Source: Mycolicibacterium mucogenicum DSM 44124 (lineage in GTDB: Bacteria; Actinomycetota; Actinomycetes; Mycobacteriales; Mycobacteriaceae). From it: DNA of 64,000 nucleotides. Position 1 is the first letter of the stretch, and the number at the start of each line of letters is the position of its first letter. Of this stretch, positions 26,526 through 35,732 are shown piece by piece. Under the pieces are notes generated by a model. That model had not been told where the DNA came from and did no database searches. It worked only from the letters and a program-made list of their open reading frames with translations. The DNA is taken from contig NZ_CP062008.1 of assembly GCF_005670685.2 (NCBI RefSeq), positions 3,844,001 through 3,908,000 of the forward strand, read 5' to 3'. The position numbers and the translations under genes were made by a program.

Positions 26526-27586
26526 GCGACTCCACGGACTACCTGAAACTCACCACGTATTTCGGTGAGCGACAACGTCATCAGGGCCGCCGCTTCCTCG
26601 CCGAGGAGCTGCTCGACCTCTACGGCGCCGAAAACGTCGCCACCAGTGTGGTGCTGCGCGGCATCGCCGGGTTCGGGCCACGGCATCAGCTGCGCACCGA
26701 CCAGACCCTGAGCCAGTCCGAGGACCTTCCGGTGGCCATCGCCGCGGTGGACACTGCCGACAAGATCGCCGGGCTGGCCGAGCAAACCGTGGAGCTGACG
26801 ACGCGCGGACTGGTCACGCTCGAACGCGCACGCCTGCTCACCACCGCAAAGGTCGGGGTGCACACCAAGCTCACCGTCTATGTCGGCCGCCAGCACCGCG
26901 TCAACGGCCGGCCGGCCCACATCGCGGTGTGCGACCTGCTCCACCGCAGCGGATTCGCCTGCGCCTCCGTCTTTCTCGGGGTCGACGGCACGGTCCGCGG
27001 ACGCCGCGAACGGGCCCGGTTCCTGAACCGCAACACGGACGTTCCCGTCATGATCATCGCGATCGGCGACGGCGACCGCGCGTCCGCGGTCCTGCCCGAG
27101 CTGGAGCGGCTGCTGCCCGACCCGTTGGTGACGGTGGAGCGAGCCGAGCTGTGCAAGCAGGCCGGGACACTCCTGGCCCGCCCGGGTGCGCTGCCGGCGC
27201 ACGACGCCGACGGAACTCCGTTGTGGCAGAAGCTCATGGTGTACACCACCGAGGACACGCTGCACGGCGGCGAGCCGGTGCACCGCGAGATCGTGCGCCG
27301 ACTGCGCGCCATCGAGGCCAGCCGCGGCGTCACGGTGCTGCGTGGCATCTGGGGCTTCCATGACCGACGGACGCCGCATGGCGACCGGTTGTTTCAGCTC
27401 GGCCGCCAGGTCCCGGTCACGACAATCGTGGTCGACACCCCCGAAAACATCTCTACCGCTTTCGATCTCATCGACGAAGTGACCGCCGACCACGGCGTGG
27501 TCACCTGCGAACGGGTGCCGGCGCTGGTCTCCATCGACAATGGAAACCGGGACGGTGGTACCAGTCTGGGAGACTTCCCTGGCTAG
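26522..27586 (+). CDS. triple-repeat DUF190 protein (PII-like), fluoride operon
   Basis: A 354-residue protein made of three tandem DUF190 domains of about 100 residues, beginning near residues 8 (LKLTTYFGERQRH), 119 (KLTVYVGRQHR) and 240 (KLMVYTTEDTLH). Each ends in a conserved Val-Thr-hydrophobic-Glu-Arg strand (LVTLERARLL, LVTVERAELC, VVTCERVPAL). DUF190 adopts a PII/GlnB-like fold and is often encoded next to crcB as a single domain that would trimerise. Fusing three copies could give a covalent pseudo-trimer. GTG 26522 overlaps the crcB stop. Probably a sensor or modulator of fluoride export. Confidence 0.88.
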   Translation: MSDSTDYLKLTTYFGERQRHQGRRFLAEELLDLYGAENVATSVVLRGIAGFGPRHQLRTDQTLSQSEDLPVAIAAVDTADKIAGLAEQTVELTTRGLVTLERARLLTTAKVGVHTKLTVYVGRQHRVNGRPAHIAVCDLLHRSGFACASVFLGVDGTVRGRRERARFLNRNTDVPVMIIAIGDGDRASAVLPELERLLPDPLVTVERAELCKQAGTLLARPGALPAHDADGTPLWQKLMVYTTEDTLHGGEPVHREIVRRLRAIEASRGVTVLRGIWGFHDRRTPHGDRLFQLGRQVPVTTIVVDTPENISTAFDLIDEVTADHGVVTCERVPALVSIDNGNRDGGTSLGDFPG

Positions 27587-27604
27587 AAGGTAAGCCTAGC
27601 CTAA
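27586..27604. promoter_or_regulatory. IdeR-box-like site before mbtL
   Basis: GAAGGTAAGCCTAGCCTAA matches 15 of 19 positions of the mycobacterial IdeR iron box (TTAGGTTAGSCTAACCTAA). It ends 29 bases before the mbtL ATG and would repress the mbtL-M-N operon when iron is sufficient. Confidence 0.75.
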
Positions 27605-27633
27605 ACACCTTCGGTCAGCTACGGTCCCTCGAC

Positions 27634-27894
27634 ATGGAGACAGCTGAATCGGTAAGCACTGGCTTGGCCAAGATCATGCAGGACGACATGGGCGTGGACA
27701 TCAAACGCGTCACCCGCGAATCCCGGCTCATCAACGATGTCGGTTTGGACTCGGTGGCTTTCGCAGTGGGCATGGTCGCGATCGAAGACCGCTTCGGCGT
27801 CGCATTGTCCGAGGAAGACCTGCTGAGCAGCGAAACCGTCGGCGACCTCGAAGACGCCATCGCCGCGAAACTGCCTACCGCCCAACGCTCATGA
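27634..27894 (+). CDS. mbtL: mycobactin acyl carrier protein MbtL
   Basis: An 86-residue acyl carrier protein. The phosphopantetheine attachment serine is Ser40 in [10 protein letters not shown]. In mycobacteria MbtL receives a fatty acid from MbtM; MbtN desaturates it and MbtK transfers it to the lysine of mycobactin. Gene order (mbtL, mbtM, mbtN) and the upstream IdeR-like box identify it beyond the ACP fold. Its stop overlaps the mbtM ATG. Confidence 0.92.
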   Translation: METAESVSTGLAKIMQDDMGVDIKRVTRESRLINDVGLDSVAFAVGMVAIEDRFGVALSEEDLLSSETVGDLEDAIAAKLPTAQRS

Positions 27895-29468
27895 GCGCCT
27901 CGAGCCTCGCGTCCGCCCTGTCCGAGGTGATGACCCGGTCCACGCGCGACCTGGTGACCCTCGATCCGAAAACTGGTGACTGGCAACGGCATCCGTGGCA
28001 GGAGGTGCACGCCCGCGCCGAGAACGTCGCCGCACACATCGACGGACAAAGCCGAATCGGGCTGGTCGGCGAGCCCACGGTGGAATTCCTGGCGGGCATC
28101 TACGGTGCGATCTTCGCCGGCGCCGCCGTGTCCATCCTGCCCGGACCGGTACGCGGCGCGGACACGGCCGCCTGGGCCGACGCCACCCTGAACAGGTTCG
28201 CCGGTATCGGCATCGGCACGGTGCTCAGCCATGGCAAGCACCTCGACCTGTTGCGCACCGGCACCGGTGACACGCACCTACACGACGTCAATACTGTTGC
28301 CCACGAACGTGGTTCGACGACCTATCTACCCTCTAGCACAGCCGACTTCGGCATCCTGCAGGGCACCGCGGGATCGACCGGCACGCCGCGCACCGCGCAG
28401 ATTCCCGCGGACGCGGCGTTGGCGAACCTGCGTGGACTGGTCGCGCGGATCAGCGTCACCGACGCCGATCGTGGACATTCGTGGTTGCCGATCTACCACG
28501 ACATGGGTTTGGCGTTCATGCTGACGATGACGCTCGGCGGCGGCGAGCTCTGGCAGGCGCCCACCACCGCGTTCTCCGCGTCGCCGTTCAATTGGCTCAA
28601 GTGGTTGACCGAGAGCAAGGCGACCATGACCGCGGCCCCGAACATGGCGTTCGGGTTGCTCGGCAAGTACGCCCGCCTGGTCACCGATGTCGACCTGGGC
28701 GCGCTGAGGTTCGCACTCAACGGCGGCGAACCCGTCGACTGCGACGGCACCAATCGCTTCGCGACCGAGATGGCCAGGTTCGGCTTCGACGCGAACGCCC
28801 TGTGCCCGTCGTACGGGCTCGCCGAATCGACCTGCGCGGTAACCGTTCCCGCTCCGGGTGGCGGCCTGCGCTGCGACGATGTCACCGTGTCGATCGACGG
28901 CGACACCGCCGTGCGCAGGTACGCGGTGCTCGGCCGGCCGATCGACGGTATGGAAGTCCGCATCGCTCCCACGGACGTGCCCCATGAGCTCACCGGACGC
29001 GACGTGGGCGAAGTTCAGGTGCGCGGCACCTCGATGATGGCCGGCTATCTCGGGCAAGACCCCGTCGACCGCGAAGAATGGTTCGCCACGGGCGATCTCG
29101 GCTACGTCACCGCCGACGGCCTGGTGGTGTGCGGCCGGCTCAAAGAACTCATCACCGTGGCCGGACGCAACATCTTCCCGACCGAGATCGAACAGGTGGC
29201 CGCTCGCGCCGATGGTGTGCGCGAGGGCGCCGTCGTGGCTGTGGGCACCAAAGACGCGGGCGCCCGGCAGGGTTTGGTGATTGCCGCAGAGTTCAAGGGC
29301 GACGACGAGTCGACCGCCCGCAGCCAAGTGGTGTCCCTGGTCGCTTCCGAGTGCGGCATCGTGCCGGCGGACGTGGTGTTCCTCAAACCGGGTTCCCTGC
29401 CGCGAACCTCGTCGGGCAAACTCCGGCGCCTCGAAGTCCGTCGCACCCTGGAGACGGTGGGATCGTGA
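27891..29468 (+). CDS. mbtM: fatty acyl-AMP ligase MbtM (FadD33)
   Basis: A 525-residue ANL-superfamily fatty acyl-AMP ligase that loads a long-chain acid on MbtL. Motifs: phosphate loop [15 protein letters not shown], adenine site [30 protein letters not shown], and the terminal catalytic lysine in [10 protein letters not shown]. It lies between mbtL and mbtN with 4-base overlaps on both sides, as in the M. tuberculosis mbt-2 locus. Confidence 0.93.
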   Translation: MSASSLASALSEVMTRSTRDLVTLDPKTGDWQRHPWQEVHARAENVAAHIDGQSRIGLVGEPTVEFLAGIYGAIFAGAAVSILPGPVRGADTAAWADATLNRFAGIGIGTVLSHGKHLDLLRTGTGDTHLHDVNTVAHERGSTTYLPSSTADFGILQGTAGSTGTPRTAQIPADAALANLRGLVARISVTDADRGHSWLPIYHDMGLAFMLTMTLGGGELWQAPTTAFSASPFNWLKWLTESKATMTAAPNMAFGLLGKYARLVTDVDLGALRFALNGGEPVDCDGTNRFATEMARFGFDANALCPSYGLAESTCAVTVPAPGGGLRCDDVTVSIDGDTAVRRYAVLGRPIDGMEVRIAPTDVPHELTGRDVGEVQVRGTSMMAGYLGQDPVDREEWFATGDLGYVTADGLVVCGRLKELITVAGRNIFPTEIEQVAARADGVREGAVVAVGTKDAGARQGLVIAAEFKGDDESTARSQVVSLVASECGIVPADVVFLKPGSLPRTSSGKLRRLEVRRTLETVGS

Positions 29469-30634
29469 CCACTTTCGAGGCGTGCACCACCGAGAGCTAT
29501 CGCGAGCTGCTGAGTGAGGTCTTCGACAGCCGGGTCCGCGAATGGACCGCGGAAGCCGAAGAAACCGAACACTTTCCGCGCAAGCTCATCGAATACCTGG
29601 GCCAGTCGGAGGTTTTCGCCGCCAAGTGGGGCGACAGCCAGCATCCGGACGTGGCGAAGGTCTTCGCCCTCGCCGGGGAACTGGGCAAGCTCGGTTCCGC
29701 GGGCATCGGTGTCGGGGTCAGTCTGCATGACTCGGCCATCGCCATCCTGCGCAGATTCGGCAGGTCCGATTATCTGCGCGACATCACCGAGCAGGCCATC
29801 CGGGGCGATGCGGTGTTGTGCATCGGCGCGTCGGAAGAGTCGGGTGGTTCGGACCTGCAAATCGCCGAGACCGAAGTCGTATCCGCGGGTGGCGGTTTCG
29901 AGGTCCGCGGCACCAAGAAGTTCGTGTCGCTGTCGCCCATCGCCGATCACATCATGGTGGTCGCCCGGAGCGTCGACCACGATCCGGAGAGCCGCCATGG
30001 CAGCGTCGTGGTGATCTCCGTGCCGACCGCGCAGGTCGAGGTACGGACGCCCTATCGCAAGGTGGGCGCCGGTCCACTCGATACCGCGGCGGTCCACATC
30101 GACACCTGGGTGCCGGCAGAAGCGTTGGTGGCGCGGGCGGGCACCGGCCTGGCCGCCATCTCCTGGGGACTGGCGCAGGAGCGGCTGTCCGTCGCCGGTC
30201 AGATCGAGGCCAACTGCCGCAGGATCATCGGAATCACGTTGGCCCGCATGATGAAACGGCGCCAATTCGGCCACACGTTGTACGAGCATCAAGCACTGCG
30301 GATGCGACTGGCCGACCTGCACGCGCGGGTCGATCTGCTGCGCTACGGCCTGGCCGGGCTGGCCGCGCAGGGGCGCATGGATCTGCGTGCGGCCGCGGCC
30401 ATCAAGGTCACCGCGGCGCGGCTCGGCGTCGAGGTCGTCGACGAGTGCATGCACATCTTCGGCGGCGCCGGATATCTGGTGGACGAGACACCATTGGGCC
30501 GGTGGTGGCGTGACATGAAGCTCGCCCGGGTCGGCGGCGGCACCGACGAGGTGCTCTGGGAACTCGTGGCCGCGGGAATGCGGCCTGACTACGAGGGGTA
30601 CGACGCGGTGACGTCCTCACCGTTCATCGCTTGA
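29465..30634 (+). CDS. mbtN: acyl-ACP dehydrogenase MbtN (FadE14)
   Basis: A 389-residue acyl-CoA-dehydrogenase-fold enzyme that introduces the double bond into the mycobactin acyl chain while it is bound to MbtL. The flavin segments [14 protein letters not shown] and [12 protein letters not shown] and the C-terminal [12 protein letters not shown] and [10 protein letters not shown], with a Glu close to the end, are visible. GTG 29465 overlaps the mbtM stop. Its tail overlaps the convergent YceI-like gene by 11 bases. Confidence 0.92.
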   Translation: MTTFEACTTESYRELLSEVFDSRVREWTAEAEETEHFPRKLIEYLGQSEVFAAKWGDSQHPDVAKVFALAGELGKLGSAGIGVGVSLHDSAIAILRRFGRSDYLRDITEQAIRGDAVLCIGASEESGGSDLQIAETEVVSAGGGFEVRGTKKFVSLSPIADHIMVVARSVDHDPESRHGSVVVISVPTAQVEVRTPYRKVGAGPLDTAAVHIDTWVPAEALVARAGTGLAAISWGLAQERLSVAGQIEANCRRIIGITLARMMKRRQFGHTLYEHQALRMRLADLHARVDLLRYGLAGLAAQGRMDLRAAAAIKVTAARLGVEVVDECMHIFGGAGYLVDETPLGRWWRDMKLARVGGGTDEVLWELVAAGMRPDYEGYDAVTSSPFIA

Positions 30635-31316
30635 CGAGATTCACCAGGAATTCGATGGTGACGATGGGATCGACGGCGAGCACTCCCCCCGGCGGCGCCG
30701 GGGGGACGATGCCGTAATCGGCGAAGGTGACAGGGATTTGGCCCACGGCCACGACCCCGTTGCCCGACCGCTGCACATCGAGGCGCACCGCGACCTGCCG
30801 GGCGACGCCCTTGAGCGTCAGTTGCGCCGAAACCTCCATGGTCGTCGGCATGCCGTCACCGGCGATGGACGACAGGTCGACCGGGTCGAGGACGGCGAGT
30901 TTGGCCGTCGGGAACTTGACGGCGTCCATCACGTCGGTGCCGCGGAACCTGTCGTCACGGCCGCGGTGCGGCGACTGCATGGTTGCCACGTCGACGACGA
31001 AGCTCGCTGCCTGCAGAGTGCCACCGGCAACAGTCGCGTCGCCCCGGACCGAGTTGGTCCGTCCGGTGACGGTCACGGTTTCCCACAGCAGTTGTTGGCG
31101 GGCGCGGTAACCGGCCTGGGAGCGGTTGGCCTCATCATCAGGACCCGCGGCCACGATCCATTTACCGTCGAGGCTCGTGCTGGCCGGGCGATGCGTGGAC
31201 GGCAAGGTCAGGGCCGGAGCCGGGGCGCCTTCCATCTGGGTTCGGTAGAACCACGGTCCCGCGCACACCCCCACGACGGCGAGCACTGCCAGCAACAGCA
31301 GAAGCCTTTTTGCCAC
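30624..31316 (-). CDS. YceI-like domain protein, exported or membrane-anchored
   Basis: A 230-residue protein with an N-terminal hydrophobic segment after VAKR (signal peptide or anchor) and a YceI-like lipocalin fold: SLDGKWIVA, the [14 protein letters not shown] strand, [19 protein letters not shown], and a C-terminal [10 protein letters not shown]. YceI proteins bind isoprenoid or amphiphilic lipids. GTG 31316 is preferred because it starts the signal sequence. It separates mbtN from mbtK and sits 28 bases downstream of mbtK on the same strand, so it may share mbtK's iron control. A role in handling the lipid siderophore is possible but unproven. Confidence 0.8.
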   Translation of the reverse strand: MAKRLLLLLAVLAVVGVCAGPWFYRTQMEGAPAPALTLPSTHRPASTSLDGKWIVAAGPDDEANRSQAGYRARQQLLWETVTVTGRTNSVRGDATVAGGTLQAASFVVDVATMQSPHRGRDDRFRGTDVMDAVKFPTAKLAVLDPVDLSSIAGDGMPTTMEVSAQLTLKGVARQVAVRLDVQRSGNGVVAVGQIPVTFADYGIVPPAPPGGVLAVDPIVTIEFLVNLVKR

Positions 31317-31344
31317 TCCCTCTATATACAGGGCAGGCCCGACG

Positions 31345-31953
31345 TCAGCTGGCTGGGCGCGCCAGCGCGTACAGCGCCATCCTGCGGTTGGCCATGTCGT
31401 GTTCACCGAGGAATTCGGCGCCGCCATGTTCGACCAGCCGGCGCGCACCGGTATTGCGATGGTCGGGATCGAACATCACCCGACGGCACGATGGCACGAG
31501 TTGGAAGAGACTGGCCAGCACCTGGGGCATCAACATCGGTCCCAGGCCGCGATTGACGAAGCGCTCATCCGCGATCGCGGCGTGCAGCCCCAGATCGTAG
31601 GGATCGGCATCGTATCGAGGCGCGATGGAATCCTTCGCGGCCCAATACAGCTCGAGGTAGCCCATGGCCTTGTCCTGGTAGCTCACCAGCAACGGCCGCG
31701 AGTACTCACCGTCGAGCTGCGCCTGCAGGTGACGTCGCCACCACTCCGGCGGTCGGTCGTACTCCCACGCCTCGGCCAGATGTGGTCGATTCATCCATTC
31801 GGACAGCATCTCGGCGTCGGCGTCAGCGTCGACAAGGCGCACTGCCCACGGGCTTGCCAGCTGCGGAACGGGTGGTGCACCCACCGCGCGCACTTCAGCG
31901 GACAGTGAGGTCAACTCGCGCGGTAGCACCGGCCCCTGATCAATCTCGGTCAT
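31345..31953 (-). CDS. mbtK: mycobactin lysine N-acyltransferase MbtK
   Basis: A 202-residue GNAT-like acyltransferase related to IucB/RhbD. It transfers the acyl chain from MbtL to the epsilon-amine of lysine in mycobactin. The [18 protein letters not shown] segment (residues 54-71), the [18 protein letters not shown] region with the catalytic-type His, and [11 protein letters not shown] with the Asp are characteristic. It is encoded opposite to mbtL-M-N, with its own IdeR-like box 28 bases upstream. Confidence 0.92.
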   Translation of the reverse strand: MTEIDQGPVLPRELTSLSAEVRAVGAPPVPQLASPWAVRLVDADADAEMLSEWMNRPHLAEAWEYDRPPEWWRRHLQAQLDGEYSRPLLVSYQDKAMGYLELYWAAKDSIAPRYDADPYDLGLHAAIADERFVNRGLGPMLMPQVLASLFQLVPSCRRVMFDPDHRNTGARRLVEHGGAEFLGEHDMANRRMALYALARPAS

Positions 31954-31980
31954 TTCAGCGGCGAGCCTACCCGATTTTGT

Positions 31981-31999
31981 TTAGGTTAGGTTTGCCTAC
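31981..31999. promoter_or_regulatory. IdeR-box-like site before mbtK
   Basis: TTAGGTTAGGTTTGCCTAC matches 15 of 19 consensus IdeR-box positions, with a perfect left half. It lies 28-46 bases upstream of the mbtK start, in a position to block its promoter. The divergent secreted-protein gene starts about 190 bases away. Confidence 0.78.
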
Positions 32000-32192
32000 A
32001 TCGGGGTGTCTGCACCTGGCCGATGCGCACATACCGACCGTCGCCGATACCGCCACTCATGCCACCCAGAACCCGCACGGACTGCTCGTTCAGGCGCTGT
32101 AACGCACAGCCACAGACGGTCGATAGAACTGCTAACGTAGTCATCAATCACTTTGGTCGCATCGGTTAGCTGGTGCGGGAGGGGAATACACA

Positions 32193-32525
32193 ATGTCTTT
32201 CACCACTCGGATGATGGTCGGCGCGGGCTCGGCACTGGTCGCTGTCATGGCCAGCGGCGCAGTCGCCACCGCTCAGCCGGACCCCACCCCGATCATGTAC
32301 TCGACCTGCACCTACCCGCAGGTGATCGCCGCTCTGACCGCCCTCGACCCGGGTGCCGCCGCCGAGCTGCAGGCAAACCCGATCGGCGTCGGTTACCTGC
32401 ACCAGCTGATCGCCTCCGGTCCGCAGCAGCGTAAGGCCCTGATCACCCGGGCGTACAACACCCCGGGCGCCGCTCAGTACACCGACCTGGTGCTGAACGT
32501 GGCCAACACTTGCAACAACTTCTGA
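32193..32525 (+). CDS. secreted TB8.4 / hemophore-related small protein
   Basis: A 110-residue exported protein. The signal peptide ends near ATAQPDP. The mature part of about 80 residues has two cysteines (STCTYPQV near the start, NTCNNF at the end), a proline/Tyr pattern and DPGAAAELQANP, closely matching the Rv1174c (TB8.4) / Rv0203 hemophore-related family. Rv0203 binds heme outside the cell; TB8.4 is a T-cell antigen. RBS GGGAGGGG lies 8 bases upstream of the ATG. Its place beside the mycobactin genes suggests a link to iron or heme, which is inference. Confidence 0.85.
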   Translation: MSFTTRMMVGAGSALVAVMASGAVATAQPDPTPIMYSTCTYPQVIAALTALDPGAAAELQANPIGVGYLHQLIASGPQQRKALITRAYNTPGAAQYTDLVLNVANTCNNF

Positions 32526-32538
32526 TCAGAAGCCAGAA

Positions 32539-32574
32539 CAACGCGGCTCGATCCTTCGGGATCGAGCCGCGTTG
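32539..32574 (+). terminator. intrinsic terminator after the TB8.4-like gene
   Basis: A perfect 16-base-pair stem (CAACGCGGCTCGATCC) with loop TTCG, followed by TGCTTTCT. It lies 13 bases after the stop and is one of the strongest hairpins in the window. Confidence 0.88.
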
Positions 32575-32594
32575 TGCTTTCTAGAGGCTGAAAG

Positions 32595-33218
32595 TCAGAA
32601 TCCGCGGTTCGAACCCCGGACCGCGGCGACGGCCTCGTCAGGCCCGGTGAAAGCCACCTGAGCCGGCCCGCGACCCGCTGCGAAGAGCAGCAGCTCCCCT
32701 GGCGCGCCGGTCACCGTCACCTCGGCGCCGCGGCCCGCTGCGGCCAGTCGGCGGCCGTCCGGGGTGACCAGCACGATCCGCGCCGGAGCGTTCTTTATCC
32801 CCATCCGCGCCATGTTCGCCACCTGCCCCGCCAACGCGGACACCAGCCGGTTGTCGAGCTCGCGCGGCTCCCACGTCGGCTGAGCCCGGCGGACGTCCTC
32901 GTTGTGAATGAACATCTCGGCGACGTTGACGAACGGGTCGAGCAGCTTGAACGGCGAGTACAGCGGCGGGCCCGCAGCGATCATGTCGACCAGCTTTTCC
33001 CAGTCGGTGGATGCGGTCACCTGCGCCTGGACGCGTTCGGTGTAACCGGCCAGCTGCGGCACCAGAATTCCGGGCGCGGCGTCGAGCCGACGTTCCCGCA
33101 CCACCAGGTGCGCCGCCAGATCACGAGCGGTCCAGCCCTCGCACAAAGTGGGTGCATCGGGCCCGCGCTCGCGCAGGGATTCGACGAGTGCGGCACGTTC
33201 GCGCTGGGCGGCAGTCAT
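32595..33218 (-). CDS. TIGR03085-type DinB/maleylpyruvate-isomerase-fold protein
   Basis: A 207-residue protein of the actinobacterial TIGR03085 family. The N-terminal four-helix bundle carries LCEGWTARDLAAHLVVRERR (25-44) with the conserved His, and a second metal-type His lies in MFIHNEDVRR. Relatives are mycothiol-dependent metalloenzymes, so thiol-dependent isomerase or transferase activity is plausible. The C-terminal domain (SCP2-like) ends SNRGF. Convergent with the TB8.4-like gene. Confidence 0.82.
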   Translation of the reverse strand: MTAAQRERAALVESLRERGPDAPTLCEGWTARDLAAHLVVRERRLDAAPGILVPQLAGYTERVQAQVTASTDWEKLVDMIAAGPPLYSPFKLLDPFVNVAEMFIHNEDVRRAQPTWEPRELDNRLVSALAGQVANMARMGIKNAPARIVLVTPDGRRLAAAGRGAEVTVTGAPGELLLFAAGRGPAQVAFTGPDEAVAAVRGSNRGF

Positions 33219-33447
33219 GGCTGGAGTCTAGGTCGGACGACGATCCGACCGCGCGGCACAGCCGGTGCGCCCCGGCACTGCGACGCGGGTCACCTTCGCC
33301 GGGCAAACGCCAGGTGAACGATCGCGACGTGGTTACAGATGGGTACCCATCCCGACAGCAGAGGCCTCAACAGCCCCATTGATAACTATGGTCACAAAAG
33401 CCCCTCGCTGGCGTCCGAGCGCCGCCCGCCATCCGAAAGGTGTGACC

Positions 33448-34884
33448 GTGTCGCCGCGTCCTCGCATTGCATCGGTGGCTTTGACGGCCGCCGTCGTTCT
33501 CGGTGGAGCAGTCGGCATCGCGCCGCCACGCGCAGCCGCCGATCCATGCACCGGCCCGAATGCGGGCGTCCTGCCACCGAACGGGGTGCCCTCGAGCGGC
33601 GTCATGCGGCCGCCGTCGGGCGGCCACCGACCGAGCAACGCGAACGACAAGGCCCCGCTGCCGACTCTGGGCAAGTTGTCCCGGTCGCTGCTGAGCGCCT
33701 TCACCCAGGGCACCGTGCAACAGCAGGCGGGCGTGCTGCCCGGCAAGCCCCGCGTGCCGCAGCCGCCGGTCCAACCTCGCGCGGCACAGCCCGCCCCCGC
33801 CGCGGCGCAACCCCAGCCCGGAGCGGAACCCGCCCCGGCCATCGACGCGGGCACCACGTCATTGGTCGGCTGGGTGACCGGCGACCAGAGCGCGGGTGGT
33901 GACACCCTGCAGCGGTTCGGCATCTCCGGCACCGACCTCGGCATCATGTGGGACAACGGCGACCCGGTGAACAACCAGGTGCTGATGATGTTCGGTGACA
34001 CCTACGGCTACTGCGCCACCCCCAATCAGCAATGGCGCTACAACACCATGTTCCGCACCAACGACCGCACGTTGTCGCACGGCATCCACATTCCGCCCGG
34101 TTCGGTGACCAACCCCTATTCGGGCTCACCCGAGTGGCAGCCGAATCTGGCCAAGCAGACCATCCCGACCATCCGGTGGGCGCCGGTCGAGAAGGGCATC
34201 ATCCCGACTTCCGGTGTCTCCGTAGGCAAGACGCAGTACGCCAGCTTCATGTCGATCAAGAACTGGGACAGCGCCGGCGCGTGGACGACGAACTACTCGG
34301 CGATCGCCGTCTCCAACGACAACGGCCAGAACTGGGGTGTGTACCCCAGCAGCGTCCGGCCCATGGCGCCCGACAGCGTGTCGCGCGTGGCGTACCTGCC
34401 GGGGAACGAGAACTTCCAGCAGGGCGCCTTCCTGAAGGGCAGCGACGGCTACATCTATTCGTACGGAACCCCTTCTGGCCGAGTCGGAAACGCCTACCTG
34501 TCCCGGGTTCCGCAGAACCTGTTGCCGGACATGAGCAAGTACGAGTACTGGAACAACGAGAGCCAGTCGTGGGTGCCCAACAATCCCGCTGCGGCCTCGC
34601 CGATCATTCCCGGTCCGGTCGGTGAGATGTCGGTGCAGTACAACACCTACCTCAAGCAATACCTGGTGATGTACTGCAACAACTTGTCCGACGTGGTGAT
34701 CCGTACCGCGCCGACACCGCAAGGGCCTTGGGGCCCAGAGCAATTGGTGGTGTCGTCGCAGCAGTTCCCGGGCGGCGTCTACGCGCCGTACCTGCACCCG
34801 TGGTCCAACGGTCGCGACCTGTACTTCACGTTGTCGCTCTGGTCGGCGTACAACGTGATGCTGCTGCACACCGTACTGCCCTGA
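33448..34884 (+). CDS. secreted DUF4185 protein
   Basis: A 478-residue exported protein. A signal peptide (SPRPRIASVALTAAVVLGG, cleavage after the AAA near residue 32) is followed by a Pro/Ala-rich linker and a C-terminal beta-rich DUF4185 domain (MMFGDTYGYC near residue 180, then WSLWSAYNVMLLH-like tail). The fold resembles five-bladed propeller glycosidases; activity is unknown. GTG 33448 is chosen because AAAGG lies 7 bases upstream; ATG 33388 and GTG 33442 are alternatives. Probably cell-wall or extracellular. Confidence 0.82.
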   Translation: MSPRPRIASVALTAAVVLGGAVGIAPPRAAADPCTGPNAGVLPPNGVPSSGVMRPPSGGHRPSNANDKAPLPTLGKLSRSLLSAFTQGTVQQQAGVLPGKPRVPQPPVQPRAAQPAPAAAQPQPGAEPAPAIDAGTTSLVGWVTGDQSAGGDTLQRFGISGTDLGIMWDNGDPVNNQVLMMFGDTYGYCATPNQQWRYNTMFRTNDRTLSHGIHIPPGSVTNPYSGSPEWQPNLAKQTIPTIRWAPVEKGIIPTSGVSVGKTQYASFMSIKNWDSAGAWTTNYSAIAVSNDNGQNWGVYPSSVRPMAPDSVSRVAYLPGNENFQQGAFLKGSDGYIYSYGTPSGRVGNAYLSRVPQNLLPDMSKYEYWNNESQSWVPNNPAAASPIIPGPVGEMSVQYNTYLKQYLVMYCNNLSDVVIRTAPTPQGPWGPEQLVVSSQQFPGGVYAPYLHPWSNGRDLYFTLSLWSAYNVMLLHTVLP

Positions 34885-34903
34885 GCCAGTTGGGTTTTGA
34901 CGT

Positions 34904-35650
34904 TCAGTCGAGCGTGGCCCAGAACTCCGTGAGCGCGGCCGCGCCGCGCGCGGGGTCCTGCAGCATCCACCAGTGCCCCAGCCCGTCGAGCACCGTGGTG
35001 CGCGCGCCCGCGCGTTCGGCTGCGCGGTAACGAATTTCGTCGGATCCGATGTACGGGTCGTCGGTGGCCAGCAGCGCGAGGCCCGGGCGAGCACGCAACT
35101 TCTCGAGGTCACACCCGGCCTCTGCCATCGCGGGCTGGCGCGCCGAGCGGTACAGCGCCAGGATCGCCCGGCCCATCTCCGGCCCCTGCGCGGCGGCGAG
35201 GGCCGTGGCGACATCCAGCGGCATGCCCAGGGCGACCATCTGGGCGGCGCGGTCCTCGACGCTGCCGCCGAGCATGGTCTCGACCAGCTGCTCGCCCTCC
35301 CCCGGCGTCTGCCACACCTGCGCCAGGTCGTGCCACACGTAGTCCGGGTCGAGTATCCCGACCACGTCCGTCACCCAACTGCGGACGAGTTCGGGCCGGT
35401 GCATGACGGCAGTCAGTACGTGGCCGCCGCCCCAGTCGTGGCCGACGATGTCGACCGGCTCCCCAATGGCTTCCAGCTCGGCCTCGAGCCAGTCCCGGTA
35501 CGCAAGGTAGGTAGCCGGGAAATCCTCGGGCAGTGGGGCGCCGAATCCCGGTGGCGACAGGCGCACCACGTCGTCGCGACCGAGCGCGTCGGCCAGCGGA
35601 CCCCAGATCGCAGCGGTCTCCGGATTGCCATGCACCAGAACGACAGTCAT
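34904..35650 (-). CDS. alpha/beta hydrolase
   Basis: A 248-residue hydrolase with the nucleophile motif VGHDWGGGH (an Asp nucleophile), the N-terminal LVHGNPETAAIW and a C-terminal GLGHWWM that supplies the His. It resembles epoxide-hydrolase or haloalkane-dehalogenase-like enzymes, although the oxyanion motif is HGNP. The 3' end lies 20 bases from the convergent DUF4185 gene. Substrate unknown. Confidence 0.84.
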   Translation of the reverse strand: MTVVLVHGNPETAAIWGPLADALGRDDVVRLSPPGFGAPLPEDFPATYLAYRDWLEAELEAIGEPVDIVGHDWGGGHVLTAVMHRPELVRSWVTDVVGILDPDYVWHDLAQVWQTPGEGEQLVETMLGGSVEDRAAQMVALGMPLDVATALAAAQGPEMGRAILALYRSARQPAMAEAGCDLEKLRARPGLALLATDDPYIGSDEIRYRAAERAGARTTVLDGLGHWWMLQDPARGAAALTEFWATLD

Positions 35651-35732
35651 GAGGCCATCCTGGCACTGCCGTGATCGTCGTCGCTACAAATACGTGCAAG
35701 GTGCCACGTCCGCGACCCCATAGGCTTGAGCC

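Noticed and set aside
32601..32626. GGTTCGAACCCCGG with flanking complementary bases, resembling a tRNA T-arm
   Set aside because: It is the coding end of the TIGR03085-type gene, and no acceptor, D or anticodon arms are present.
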